A stretch of 64,000 bases of DNA from Paramacrobiotus metropolitanus (lineage: Eukaryota; Tardigrada; Eutardigrada; Parachela; Macrobiotidae), in the NCBI RefSeq assembly GCF_019649055.1, contig NW_026570318.1, positions 124,001 through 188,000 of the forward strand, read 5' to 3'. The notes beneath the pieces were generated by a model. The model was not told where the DNA came from. It did no database searches and worked only from the letters and a program-made list of their open reading frames with translations. This document shows, piece by piece, positions 1 to 11,721 of this stretch (its first letter is position 1; each line of letters begins with the position of its first letter). Position numbers and translations under genes: made by a program.

Positions 1-420
1 AAGAAATGTTTATTCCAGTGCGAGTTTTGTAAGATGCAAGTATTTTACGCAAACTGCAGAACGTACCGTACAGATCAGTAAGCACTCCGCTGTCCATCAA
101 ACTCTTTTACCAAAAGACCAAAGTGTATTCGCTAGAATTATTGGTGGTGATGGACAATTTGTGAGCATGTGCTGCGAACACTACACCAATGCTGGCTTGA
201 TCTTCAAAATGTACAAACATTTTTTATCGGCTGGAAAGTCATCACGGAAGAGCTAGAGTAAGAATGACTCTAGAAGATACTGACGTTTTCAGAGCTCTGG
301 GAAATCTGTGTTAGTGCGTACAAGTACACAATCAGAAGTTTCCGGTTCTGCTAGGAGAAACGAGGCGTACAGTTTCCCTACCGATCTAATTGTAAGGCTG
401 CAGTCACCTACAATGCATGC
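1..420. other. no gene seen; degenerate dispersed repeat
   Basis: I see no convincing coding exon here. Positions about 41–310 resemble 12,395–12,735 in the same order: an exon-like run about a cytosine-rich start, a 'cgtaccgtac' block, an 'aagtgtat(t/a)cgc' block and a 'cggaagag(c/t)(t)agag' block. This makes the stretch one copy of a diverged low-copy repeat rather than unique sequence. It may be flanking DNA that was duplicated together with the secreted-protein gene to the right. Confidence 0.35.
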
Positions 421-545
421 ACCCCAACAAAGAGAAGATCGGCACTATTCAAGCGGGGACTAAATGGCTTGCTAATCAACGTTAACGTATCGTTATGTGG
501 TTGTCAACAGGAACGAATTTTTACCGAATAAAACGATAGCTTGTA

Positions 546-1920
546 TCAGTCAATATGTAATTTAACGCAGTTGCTTTCATGGGGAAAACCAGTTCCATCC
601 ACCAGAACACGCAGTCCTGTTTCTCCACGCGTTCCTGTAAAATGCACGCGCGCTGTGCCTTCAGTGCTGCTCAAATCCACCAGCGCTCTAACACCGACCA
701 AAAACACTGCTAAAGTTTCAAATGCAGACAAAGCGGACGCTGTAGGGAAATACGTCGTAAGACGCTACCTACAGGCGTCTCGCTGGGCAATGCTGGCGTT
801 GTGCGACTATAGCACACTGGCGACGCGGGGGGGCAGCATCATCAGCCATCATGGGGATAGTATTGTCGTTATCGGTAGACGGTAGGTACAGTCGACAGAT
901 AATTGTGACTTCCTGTAGGTACACACACTAATGTTTCGCTACAAGAAAATACGAGAGCTTTCCATAACGTAAGTTCTTATTATCAATTGCATTTTACACG
1001 AAGTTCCAGTCAAGACTAATTGCTCTATCTAAAACGGATGACCATTTCTCCTCTTTTTACATGTATCCATTAGTAACACATGAAACAGCGCCGAAGCCAT
1101 TAAACGGTGTGTACAACAACCAATCAGGACGCTCAAAACGGAAGAAACACACATGTGCTGTACCAGATAAGCACATGAAAAGGCGCGCGTTACACATGGA
1201 GCGTTAGTATCCCGGTGTGTGATGTAACAGTCGAATAGGGCGGCAGTGTAACGCTGCGGGCAGCGGGCGCGTCGCAGGTTTTCGCGACAAAAATATCTAT
1301 ATTCCATGCGGGGATAAAGAATCGAATTCCTCCTAGGCAAACGGATACTAGGGGCAGCTTTCGTTCACTGCTTGCAAGCATCGTCCGTAATCTTCATTCA
1401 CACTATCCTATCCGTTCTTCGTTTACAAATGTCTTGTTCTGCCAGCATTGCAGTATTTGTAACAAAACTCAATACGACACTCGTAAATATTTTCGTTTTT
1501 TCTCGGATAATTTATCATACTCTAATTAGCACGACAGACTTAATTATGTACACCGGCATGATATGGTGGCTTCGTGAACTGTCTGGTTAGCTCGCTCCTC
1601 CGCTACGGGCCACTTATTCCAGTGCGAGTACAATGTAGGACGCAGTGGTTGCATAACTCCATACCCAACATTCTGTACGCATGCGGTGCAATGCGCTTGT
1701 ACGAACCGGATATTTTGAGCTAAATCTTACAGTGCACTGCACTGCATGCGTACTGAATGTGGATATGTTTGGGTATGCAACCATTTCGTCCTACATTGCA
1801 GCTTCGCTGCTCCCACAGAGAGTCACATCGGACCATTAGTTGGTGGCACGTTTCCGTGCACGCCGACAGAGAACTACTGCTGACTAAGAAAAATGGCATA
1901 AACAAAAACCCTTATCATTC
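546..1920 (-). pseudogene. decayed paralogue of cysteine-rich secreted protein
   Basis: This is a broken copy of the gene at 14,949–15,867. All three exons can be matched in order on the minus strand. The last exon (about 546–731) still reads through GTGFPHESNC, against GTGFLHKSNC in the intact copy. The middle exon (about 780–1400) keeps RYTAALFDCYI, but that piece lies in a different frame from IPAWNIDIF just before it, so at least one frameshift is present. The first exon keeps SLSACTETCHQLMVRCDSLWEQ-like sequence (about 1800–1900), with a frame change inside the signal peptide, and it is split by a 168-bp inserted element at 1631–1798. The donor at the end of exon 2 (TGT AG|GTAGCG) keeps the same phase as the intact copy. 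I infer a non-functional duplicate. The family is not one I can name. Confidence 0.6.
1631..1798. mobile_element. short TA-flanked inverted-repeat element (MITE)
   Basis: A 168-bp insert starts CAATGTAGGACG and ends CGTCCTACATTG. The inverted ends extend imperfectly for about 35 bp. The intact paralogue at about 15,735 lacks these bases, so the empty site is visible inside the same window: 'gcgagta' joins almost directly to the 'cttcgctgctccc'-like sequence. The left flank is TA and the right flank is CA, compatible with a mutated TA target duplication as in Tc1/mariner-type elements. It has no coding capacity. Confidence 0.6.
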
Positions 1921-2229
1921 GTATTTTTGTGCCTGTCGCGTTAAGCGTTCTTACGCGACACCTCCCGTGTAATTCAACACAAGCTTCAGAATAAGCGCAA
2001 CCGAGACGAGTAATTATGGCATAGTTCCCACTGGTAATTCTGTTACGACTTCCGTGAACAATACCATGAGCCAACTAAATCAAGCCGGAAATGATATCCT
2101 GAGTAGGCGATTGCAACCGTCCTAAACGCAAAACGTCCGCCGTAAATTTTGCCCACCCAGATTTTTTTGCTTTTTCGATCGTGAATGAGAACAATGAGCG
2201 TTAATAAGTATCCGGATGATTTTCTCTGA

Positions 2230-2325
2230 CTGTAAGTTCGTAGCCGGTCGTTTCTGCCGGACTGTAAATTCGTAGCCGGACGTTTCTGCCGGAATGTAAT
2301 TTCGTATCCTGTCGTTTTGTCCTGA
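2230..2325. repeat. 32-bp tandem repeat, three copies
   Basis: Three adjacent units of about 32 bp, each built on 'tgtaa(g/a/t)ttcgtagccgg' followed by 'cgtttctgccgga'. The first two are nearly identical and the third has several changes. It lies in non-coding DNA. Confidence 0.8.
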
Positions 2326-2579
2326 ATGGCTGCGGACCTAAGTGGTTTTTTGAGTTACTTTTTGCCAACCAAGCATAAGGACCCAGGCGGTGAACTGCCA
2401 CTTGGCACATGGACCCTGGTTGTAAATCTCCACCCAGGAATATTGACCTAGGGGGTAATTGCCTGAAAATACAGTCATAGTTGAAGTTACATGCATAGAC
2501 GAAAGGGCCTTACGTGGGTGGATTTTTGGCGCCGCCTTCCCACACGCTGACACGCATACATCTAATGGTAGCACGTCAG

Positions 2580-3410
2580 TTTACCGACCAACAACTCGCT
2601 TCCCGACAATGTGCTGACCGACATATTGCTAACTTACACAACTCGCTGACCGACAACTTGTTGACCGACAATTTGCTTTTCGGCTAGGTTGTTGACCGAC
2701 GCTTTGTCGAAACATTTTTGTTGACCGACAACTTGCTGTCAAGTTCGGGACGTTGGTTTTGAGTTTTCTTAACTTCTCGTTGCTTATTCTTAGGCTTTTT
2801 AGGTTTCTTAGGTTTCTTAGGTTTCTTAGTTTTCTTTGTTTTCTTAAGTTTTTGGGTTTCTTGCGTCAGCAAAATGCCGTCAGCAAGTTGTCGGGGTTCA
2901 CAAAAAGTCGTTCAGCGAGATGTCGTTCAGTGATTGGTCGTCGAACTGTCGGGTCATCATTTTGTTGGCCTAGACTCCAACTCTGACTCTGATTCTGACC
3001 ACTCAAACTCTGACTCTGACTACTCAAAGTCTGACTCTGACCGCTCAAAGTCTGACTCTGACTCTGAAGGTTTCTTAGGTTTCTTAATAGGTTTCTTAGG
3101 ATTCTTAGGTTTCTGAGGTTTCTTAGGTTTCTTAGGTTTCATAAATTTTTTAGGTTTCTTAGGTTTCTTAGTTTTCTTAGGTTTCTTCGGTTTCTTAAGT
3201 TATTCTTAGGTTATTCAGTCAGAGTCAAAGTCAGAGTTTGGACAGTCAGAGTCAGACTTTGAGTAGTCAGAGTCAGAGTTCGAGCGGTCAGAGTCTGAGT
3301 CAGAGTCAGAGCTTGAGCGCGGGCCCATTTTGTTTGTCAGCAAAAAGTCGTCAGCAAGTTGTCGACCAGCAGGAAAGTCGTCAGCGAATTGTCGGTGTGC
3401 CGTATGCATA
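2580..3410. repeat. simple-sequence block with mirrored arms
   Basis: Three kinds of repeat are nested here. At 2580–2745 a 'gctgaccgacaa' motif recurs about six times. At 2790–2850 and 3068–3205 a 9-bp unit, aggtttctt, is repeated many times. At about 2975–3068 a gactctgac-rich array is followed at 3215–3320 by its reverse complement (gtcagagtc-rich). Near 3335–3400 the gtcagcaagttgtcg motifs mirror the left edge. The arms read as Ser-Asp repeats on either strand, but no exon structure supports a protein. Confidence 0.75.
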
Positions 3411-3420
3411 ATCTCACGAT

Positions 3421-4451
3421 TGTCCTATACTGCACAGGGAGTTTCGCTTTCCCAACTGAAATGCCAGCTATATTTTTCTAATCTTCCGAACTCGTTTCAT
3501 TTTAATTAGTGCTCAGCGCAAGCATTTTTGTACGGTATGTGTAGGCTTTTGCCGAATAAATACATCGTCCCATGGTACAGGAGCGCCAGTACGCTGCGCA
3601 ATCGACATCCTCATGATCTCATAGACAACACCGTACCAAGGCTTAACACAGAAACCGCGTTGCGTTGAGCATCAGTATTTTGGTGACTTTTGTGACTTGT
3701 GAGTATAACTGCTACTAGCAGAAAAGTGACAACCTTCAACAGTCTTACCCAAAAAGCACCCACCATTAGCGAAGTACGAGTTTGCAACTGCAATTTACTG
3801 TACTTGCTTCCGTTGGGGGTGAGGCTGCGCTCGTTACGCTGTGCTAAATTCTCTGCGATTCCTGATTCTCGCCACGATTGCAGACTGGCAGCGTGTCATT
3901 TTGACGTCACCAACAACAGGGATTTTACGGTGCGCCAACTACGCATTCGCTCTGTTGCTGTTCGTGATATGGGCGGACGGTGGCGCTATACCGTGGCCAT
4001 AGCACTAGCGCCTAGTTTAAGAATAGTGTAAATATTTTAGCATACATTTGTCGCCCGTTTGTATAGCTTAGTTTATACTTTGTTGTTAATTTTCATTTAT
4101 CTGCCGCACTAACAAACATCATAGTTTGCGAATGCGTGCTGTTTGAAAGGTGCCGGAATACACTTGTTTCTATGCGCTTACGATGACTTCTGGGCGTAGC
4201 TTGGGCGTACGGCTACCAACCGTCACGGGGCGCCATCCGGGCGAGAATCGTCAATCTGCACGGCGTGCAAGCATGAAGCAGCTGATCAGCTGTTTTGTGT
4301 GCACGCAGCTGATCAGCTGTTTTGCCAGTCATTCTCATTTGATCTTGACAGACTTCGGTCTTCGGAATTCGCGTTCCTTCAACTTGCAAACTAAGGGCTT
4401 TTGAAGCTCCCTGTAGTTTCCGTTTTCGATAGTGTAGCGACGCTCAGTACG
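3421..4451. other. intergenic, PTCD2 upstream region
   Basis: No gene is supported. A 110-codon open frame at 3699–4031 has no recognisable domain and no splice partners. The right part of this stretch is the 5' flank of the PTCD2-like gene and carries the twin palindrome described separately. Confidence 0.4.
4279..4319. promoter_or_regulatory. twin CAGCTGATCAGCTG palindromes upstream of PTCD2-like gene
   Basis: The 14-bp perfect palindrome CAGCTGATCAGCTG occurs twice, at 4279–4292 and 4306–4319, each followed by TTTTG. Each copy holds two CAGCTG E-box hexamers. The pair ends 132 bp before the ATG at 4452, a plausible promoter position. Any function is inference. The repeat itself is directly visible. 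Confidence 0.4.
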
Positions 4452-7400
4452 ATGAGCTGGCGCTGGATCGGATCGACACGGAAAGCGATCGCCAGTTTCG
4501 AGATACTTGCCCATAAGAGCATCACTGCGACAGTGCCGCGGAATTTCTCATGTTAGTTGCCCGTTGACGTCAATAATACTCTTACTAACCTTATTGCACC
4601 GTGCTGCGGCGCGCATCCGTATGAATGAAAAGTAATTTTCATCCCCACAGTGCCAGCTTGCCGTCTCCTCTACACTAAAGAAGGTCTTGGTCTTACCAGC
4701 TATGTACGGGATCGGGAGAGGAATGCGGCCGTAGTGGGCTCGATGAAAGGTTGGCCCCCATTGCGTTCCGTAACGATCACTGTACAGTTAGATCTTGAAA
4801 GAAAATAAAACGAATCATATTATGACGTGTCGCCGTATTGGTGGTGTAGAGCGTTCCAAGCAGAAGTTGGAAGAGCGCGTTAGCGCGGACACGACATCTC
4901 CCGGTTTCGCCAAAGCTGATCTGAAAAGGATGTACTATCTTGCGGAGAACGATGAAGATTTGCAGCTGCTGAATAAAATGCTGAAGAAGTAAGTAGAAGT
5001 ACGGAATGTTGCATGTCCGACGAATGAAAGCACGTAGTCGTGCAGTTTAGCTTAAATGCGTAAAGGTACAGCGAATAATACGAATTCATGGGTTACTTTG
5101 AATCTTTATTGGTCAAATCAAACTTAAGGCAAAATAAAGAAAGAAACACAAAAATTACAACAAGAAAATTTTATTCAATTTATCCAGCCCTTCCATCGTG
5201 CGCAGCACAGACGCCGCATTACCCCGTTGAATTTCTATCGACAAACTCTGACGTAAAAATTGATGCGAGCGTGCTTCGCCGGTTTGCTGCTGAAGTCTTT
5301 TCCCCACTTCTTTCACAATTGCGATATATCACAATTCACCTATGTCCTATATCTTTACGCCGCTAATTAGGAATCTGGCTTGTACGCTGTTTGAGAGTCG
5401 ATTGTCGTTGTGAAGGTATGTCAAGCAGACGGAGAAGAAGCACTTCACTTTCGGGCCGTCTCTCATGCGACTCTATCATCACCTCAATAAACCCGATGAG
5501 GCCCTAGCCTCCATTCAAGATCCCGTAAGCCTTCATTGGAGCTCCGAATGGTCTAACACTCTAACTGGATTTATCCAGAATAATTGGAAAACTTTTCTGG
5601 TTGCTATTTTTTAAATTGCATTTCGTAGTTCTATTTTATTAGCATTTTCTAGTACATAGTTTTGGTTAGTTAAAAACACAATTTTGGTGGTTAAAGAATA
5701 AAGATATTAGTTATCATATTTTAGTAGCAGTTAAATACGAGAAAATAGAGCTGATTGCAGCGGCAATAAAATCTGGATTTCTCGGGTATCCGGATATTTT
5801 CATTTTCGTGCATTTTGATATAATAGCGCCTGAACAGTGAACTGGCATCATATGATTTTTCTCTGCAGGATCTGGTCCATGCGTACGACCAGATGACTTC
5901 CTACACGGTGGCGATGGACCTGTTGTATGAAAATCAGCGCTATCACGATGTGGTGATGCTGTACAAAGCCATGCTGCAGCGTCGGTTTTGCGATGACACT
6001 GACAGCATCCACTCCCACGTGCCGAATTACTGTTTAACCTTGGCCTGTGCGGCATGCTATAAGCTGGTACGATGTTAATACGAATACTCGTTGAATAAAC
6101 TAAACTAATGAAGTGCGTTCCTCTTGGCCACTAACGTTTCTAACGATTTCTGATAGTATACAGTGATTGGGTACTACTGTAACTTTGTTGGTATACGTAC
6201 AGTATGCACGTGATAACTTCATTCATATCCGTTAAGGATTGCGATCATTTGTAGGATACTCCCGAAACGTACGCAACGGCCGTGGAGTTGCTGAAAGATG
6301 CCATCGACAAGAAAGCACGACCGGTTATGCGACGCGCGGTGGCGTTTACGGCTGCTTTAGCTCTGAAAAATGTAAGCCATTTTAAATTTTTAATACACTT
6401 TAAATTTAAGTGATGCAGTAATTAATACGAAAATGTTAACGTGCAGTAGATCTGGAAATTTTTCACTCAAATTTGCTGTAGTGAGTGGGGTTTTTATGCG
6501 CGCTGCACTTGTTGTACTACCGCTGTAAACGGTACATACTGATTACAAAACTGAAGAGATTGTATATGAATGCACAGAGCCGAAAGAGTCTCATTTTCCC
6601 GTACGCCACACCCGACACGACAACAGATTTGCTTAGTGAATTTATTGTCGTATGCATCGGGACACGGTCCCCTCAAAACATTTAACACTCGAGACAAAAA
6701 CAAACAGAGCTGGCATTATCGAAAACAAAGAGACATTTAGCATTTACTGAAAATCATCTCATATTGGTATGTTATGGTAATTACGGTAAAGTTTTCCCTT
6801 TAAACTACTGAGTACAGTGAGTAGAACGGCTCGTATGCTCATTGTGTATTGAAGGTTTTTGTAGGATAATGCGGCCGGTGCACTGGAGCTGCTGCGTGGT
6901 ATTCCTTCGCATCGCAATTACAAGGCCCCCCGCAACCTGACAGTCTTATGCCTGACTAGATTAGGCCGCTTGCACGAGGTCTTCTCTATTATGCGGCATT
7001 GGCCCAATGTGAAGCATGATAGCGAATCCAAATCGACAGAGTTCCGCTTTTTCCAGGATGTGGTACGTGTTGTATGTAGTTTATGATTTATTTAACCTTT
7101 TTGGTGGACGGCATGAACGTGGAATGATAAAAAAAATGGGGCGATGGTTGGCGATAAAAAGTACATGAATAAACGAAACACAGCAAACGAAGAGGAATCG
7201 GATACCGAAAAGTGGTTTGTTCTACAAGTAATATTATGATTATTTGGTGATAGATAGCTAAAGTGAAGAGAGCCGTGAGGAAAATCAAAGACGACAAAAA
7301 GCTGCGCGATGGTTTCGACAAGACCTTCAAAGATCTGGCACAGGATAGGGCCATTGATCCCAAGACCCTGAAGGAGGACCTGGAGCGGCCCATTCAAAAC

Positions 7401-7688
7401 TATAATAAATTAGCGGAACTCCAGGGTCAGGACTTTCGTGGTCGCCCGCCGACCACTGCGACGTGCACTGCACCGGAAGGCGTCTCGGAACCCCTTCGGC
7501 ATCAGCGCCACCGCGATCAGATGAACAAAGCCGTGGAAACCGGAGACGACAAGATGCTGCGCCATGCAATCGACCAGGTCTTCCAAGCTGTGGATCCCGA
7601 CGATGCATTTGGCGCCCAGGCCCTGAACGAGTGCTGGGATCGGCTTATTGAAGCCAGCTATATACCGCCGGTCTCCCAGGGGCTTTAA
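4452..7688 (+). CDS. PTCD2: PTCD2-like mitochondrial pentatricopeptide protein
   Basis: Eight exons join in frame: 4452–4551, 4651–4749, 4850–4988, 5416–5524, 5869–6066, 6255–6371, 6865–7062 and 7254–7688, giving 464 residues. The N-terminus (MSWRWIGSTRKAIASF) is basic and lacks acidic residues at first, as expected for a mitochondrial import signal. The rest follows vertebrate PTCD2 in order: RLLYTKEGLGL, the KQKLEERV segment, ADLKRMYYLAENDEDLQLL, FTFGPSLMRLYHHL, a helix-pair block ending LACAACYKL, and RRAVAFTAALALKN. PTCD2 is known to act in mitochondrial cytochrome b mRNA processing; that role is carried over by homology. The protein is about 75 residues longer than the human one, mostly a charged C-terminal extension. 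Exons 1–2 were recovered from splice signals and agree in phase. Exon 1 is the least certain. Confidence 0.85.
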
Positions 7689-8822
7689 TTATTTCCAGCT
7701 GCTCAGCACGTTGCGCATTGCCCCGGAGTCCATCCAGCGACAGAGCCACCGCGATAACCAACGCTCGTCGGGCGGCTTGACTGAGATTGGCGGACGTCAC
7801 GAGTCGGGCAGCGGTCGCATGGGCGGGTCTGGCGGCAGCCGCACAGCGGGGGGCGGCGATGGAGCGCAGCTGATTAAACGTGACCGGGTGTTGTTGCCCG
7901 AACAGGGTATACAGCGGGTGCGAAGAGACCCGGACAGCGGGAAGGATAGGGTGCGAAAGACTCACGTTCACCGCGCGACAGATACCCCCACCCATTTAAA
8001 CCCCAATTGGGACGCGTGATACCGGCCGCGTGCGGATTTTCGGAAGCCCGGCGGCGGTTGAGGAACCGGGCAGCGGAAGGGACGGAGCGATTTGCCCGGG
8101 TGACGTGTAACGCGGGTTAGGTTGTTGGTTATTCGTTGATCGTTTTGTGGTTGTTGGTTGGGTTGACTGGTGATATTAACAGGCCTCTTTTTCTGCAAAT
8201 TCTTCTTCGTAGAGTAATATAACGAAATCCCGAGTAGAACGTCGGCTCAGAGTAACGCTGAGCATATTCTCCGCCCGATTTTATTTTGTCCGTTCACTAA
8301 ATTATCACAAGGCGAAGAACCGCTCCTGTGTCATACCTTCATGTCGTTGTTTTTATTCTTGTTTTTATTTTACTGTGATCTCTGTTCGGCAAACTGATGA
8401 CCGCAACCGGGATAAAACGATTAGAAATTCAGTGTACTGTGTAATATCGTGGAAAAACTAAATAATAAAACGGATAAAGGTCACAGCCTAAAATTTTGCT
8501 TGTTTAATTTAATTCAGTGCTAAACAGAGTCGCTGCAGCTATTACAGTTTTTCCAGCAACGGAACCCGGTCTTCGAAAATGCATCTGCTGACTATAAAAT
8601 CAGTGCGTGTTTTTTTGTTAAGATGTTATTAAAGGTGTTTCCAATTATTCATCTGATTAAGTGCATTGTAATTTTTGCACGCGCCTTCCAAAACTAAAGC
8701 CACATGGTATACAGCACGCATACAACGAATCAATGCCACAAAAATGTAACCCTCGTAATATCTGGTCATATAGCAAACCACCGTAATCGTTACAGAACCA
8801 TGATGTCGGAACCATTAGCGCT
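7689..8822. other. intergenic; GC-rich 3' flank of PTCD2-like gene
   Basis: The first 400 bp are GC-rich and open in several frames on both strands, but show no domain, no splice signals in phase and no start context. I read them as 3' UTR or flank. The remainder (8200–8822) is AT-rich and empty, with several AATAAA-like sites near 8460. Confidence 0.4.
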
Positions 8823-9467
8823 TTAGCCTGGCTGGCGGGTGCTCCATGGGATGTAGGGATCACTCGTAATGGACTCCGCTGGTTCGCCCGTGCACGGATC
8901 CGCTAGAAAGCACCCGATGACGTTCACTTTTTGCAGCGTGTTACATGCAGTACTATGCACGTCATGTACCGTATCCGTATGTATGATAAATATGTCAGTT
9001 ATACTTACTAGCACATTATTGTTATCGGTAAAAGGCTTTACAAAGGATGCTTTCCTTACATTTCCATATAACACTGAATGGCATGGTAATATACGGATAT
9101 GGGTCCGTGCTGGTGTCCGTCACCGGATCCAAATGAAAGCGGTACGGGAGAACGTCGCGGAGGGTGCGGTTATTCTTCCACGCCCAGTGGTGTGAGAAGC
9201 AGCACTGCGTCATCACGCTGTCGTCCATGTTATTTCCCGGCTTGCAGTCCCGGCAATGGGGATAACCGTCCGCTGGGCAGAGCGGCAGTGAACACTCTAT
9301 CCTGGTACTCGTTAAGTTCTCGTAAGTTTGAGGCCACCTCCGGCAAATACATTAGACCCCCAACGGCCGCGTTGCTGCGGAAGTATGGCCATGGTGCTTC
9401 GATCAGGACGTATTGGGGTTGGCCGGCTGGTTGATTTTTCGGGATGCTGAAGGGAATGTAATCGCCG
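8823..9467 (-). CDS. unrecognised cysteine-containing protein, 3' exons
   Basis: A GC-rich minus-strand segment reads as the end of a spliced gene. A likely exon from about 9467 carries RGDYIPFSIPKNQPAGQPQY and APWPYFRSNAAVGGL. A 49-base intron (donor gtattt, acceptor taccag) then restores the frame into ECSLPLCPADGYPHCRDCK and MTQCCFSHHWAW. After another intron, the last exon reads GCFLADPCTGEPAESITSDP and stops at 8823–8825. The sub-motif DP-x-T…TDPY appears twice (LDPVTDTSTDPY and ADPCTGEPAESITSDPY), hinting at an internal repeat. No family is recognised. Upstream exons were not found; the neighbouring retrotransposon tail may sit in an intron. It could instead be a decayed gene. Confidence 0.35.
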
Positions 9468-9499
9468 CGGGCTGTCCACAGTAACCACAAACCAGTGGT

Positions 9500-9993
9500 T
9501 CCGGAATCAGCGCGGAATTTGCCCGAGGCTTGAAGTCAGCCGGTTTTCCCTCTAGAATGGAACCAAAAGGTCTGTCTGTGAAGGATAGGAAAAGGCCGGA
9601 CGTGATCACACTAATACCGTGGGCGCGCGGAAAACCGCTGGCCATAGACGTCACCTGCGTAGACACGCTGGCGGTTTCGTATATCGACCGCACTTCCGTG
9701 AACGCCATGCAGCAGCCGAACTCGCTGAAAGGAAGAAACTCGCGAAACACGCTTGGTTGCAAGCAAGATACGATTTCGTTGCTGCAGCCATCGAAATTTA
9801 CGGACCTTATGGAGACGGTACTAAAAAGCTAGTGGAAACGGTTGGAAACGGAATAGCAACTTCAACTGGCCAAAAGCGGGCGAAAGAGTTTTTTAAACAG
9901 CGAATATCTATGCAAATACAACGGGGAAACGCGATTTGTGTAATGGGTACGATCCCCGATCACGATTGCATAGAGGAAGTGTTTCTTTTGTAA
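9500..9993 (+). mobile_element. LINE-like retrotransposon ORF, C-terminal tail, frameshifted
   Basis: The translated sequence matches the conserved C-terminal tail seen downstream of the reverse transcriptase in many invertebrate non-LTR elements. The landmarks are KRPDVITLIPWARGK, AIDVTCVDTLAVSYIDRTS, AAELAERKKLAKHA, FLKQRIS-type FFKQRISMQIQRGNA and GTIPDHDCIEEVF. The first two are in one frame and the others in the next, so there is a frameshift near 9710. The reverse transcriptase itself is absent, so this is a 5'-truncated, inactive copy, as is usual for LINEs. A shorter fragment of the same tail sits at 33,367–33,445. The clade was not determined. Confidence 0.75.
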
Positions 9994-10039
9994 ATGCCGT
10001 TTTGTTCTGGTGCATAGTTTGTACCCGTACCATGATACT

Positions 10040-11721
10040 TATTAAAGGTGAATCTTTCAAACCAGTTGCACACAACAGATGAACACTGGACATGGTTAAT
10101 CAAGGAATCAATACTCTACATATGCATCGGCTAGTACTAATGCAGCGGATTACTTGTAGATTTATATGCAAGTACTGCACATGTGATAATACGTATTATA
10201 ATGCTGTGCTTGGTCAGCGTTTAGGCTTCGTCAGCACGTATGTAGTATGTACTATGTGCGTACTGTACTGTATGTACTGTATCTCTATCTGGTCGCACCT
10301 TACCAGGTGCTCGATGTCGCGAATACCGGTAATCCAAAACTTTTTCGGATGATACACTAGACTTCAAGTGTTTTTGATGCTGCCGATTTTCATAGAAATG
10401 CTTATTGCAATGTGAGTTTTGCACGTTCAGGAAAATTTTTGGAGGCAAGCCTGAGCTTGCTTTCCAGTATATTTGAGCAGACAAAGAAGCAAAAGCATTA
10501 CGATGGCATGGATATTATATGCTCTGTGATAAAAGGTATTCCGAATTGCCATAATCGCTTTCAAGGAAAAATACAGCGAGCATTGGTTGAGCTTGAACAT
10601 GGTTGGTAATACTTATCCATGGACCATGGGACCATGACCAGAAGTACAATGGTCAATAAGTAAGTAGAATAGTTGTGCTGCGACCCTCGCAAGTGCCAAG
10701 AGTTCAGTACAGTTTTTTGTATGTTTTTTACTGTACAACCAACCGCAACAAAATAAACAATTACACCGATATTTATACGCCCAGTATTGAGCTCGACATT
10801 GAGCTTGATCTTGTATAGCATCTTTACGCAGTTGTCGCGCCAAATGTTTTCCTGACGATGCAATGTATAATTGAGCAAACGTACAACGTACAAATGATGT
10901 GATGCAGTGAACAGAAATATGTAAGCGGTAGTTAAATATAGGTGCAACACGGAATAACTCACAAGGTTTACATATGATGCTCTTCCACTGCGAAAAGCTG
11001 ACATTTAAAGACTGAGTTTAGACGGGTTAATGAGCCTCCTTTTCGTATGGACGCGGCTTATACTCGTATAAATTTTAAAAGCACCGGTTCAGAACGACAT
11101 CAGTAACCGCCGTCTTTTTATTATTCTTTGATATTTGGTGATGTTAGTAATTATACGAATTTTTATCACTCGCAGTAATGCCGCAGTAAATCGAGTGAAA
11201 TGGTAATATAATAATTATACAGAACAGGGGAACATTTTAAGGATAATCAGACTACAGTATAACAAAGCGCTCCTGCAGTCTTGCGTTGTTAAGGTTAGCC
11301 CTACAAAAAAAACCGCATGACGGTAGACGATGATGATTCGAAAAAAGCAGAACTTTCCTTTCTGCATGTACAGCTATTCCGCTAACGAGAAATCCTCAAG
11401 TGCTTCGTGACTAGCGGCAGGCAGACTTGCGGAATGGATTTCCAGCAATATGCAGCAAAGAATTGCTGAGCCAATGCAACGTACGCAGGAGTGGGCAGTC
11501 AAGTGGGTGGTGGAAGAATGTAAATCCAAGAATTTTCACAATCCTTGTCAATATGCAGCCAATTTCTGCGAACCTCCCGGGCCTCCACTTTGCAAACTCT
11601 GCGACTTTTGAACACTCGTAGATTTGCAGCCGGTAATAAAAGCTGCTTCCAAAGTAATGTTTGGAAAATTTACATAAACAGATTTTCTTATCGCTTAAAT
11701 ATACTGAACTGTCCCTGCGCA
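10040..11721. other. intergenic; one weak exon candidate
   Basis: The stretch is mostly AT-rich. A 65-codon frame at 10,412–10,609 (+), with GKFLEASLSLLSSIFEQTKK and GKIQRALVELEHGW, looks helical and coding-like, but I cannot give it a domain, start or partners. Nothing else is supported. Confidence 0.25.

Noticed and set aside
2753-3116. Ser-Asp and Leu/Phe-rich frames on both strands
   Set aside because: They are translations of simple-sequence arrays; the mirrored arms give similar peptides on either strand, which argues against a protein.
3699-4031. 110-codon plus-strand open frame upstream of PTCD2-like gene
   Set aside because: No domain, no signal peptide, no splice partners and an unconvincing amino-acid composition; treated as chance.
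7645-8019. Overlapping open frames on both strands after the PTCD2-like stop
   Set aside because: GC-rich DNA is open by composition; no domain, and the region immediately follows a stop codon, so 3' UTR is more likely.
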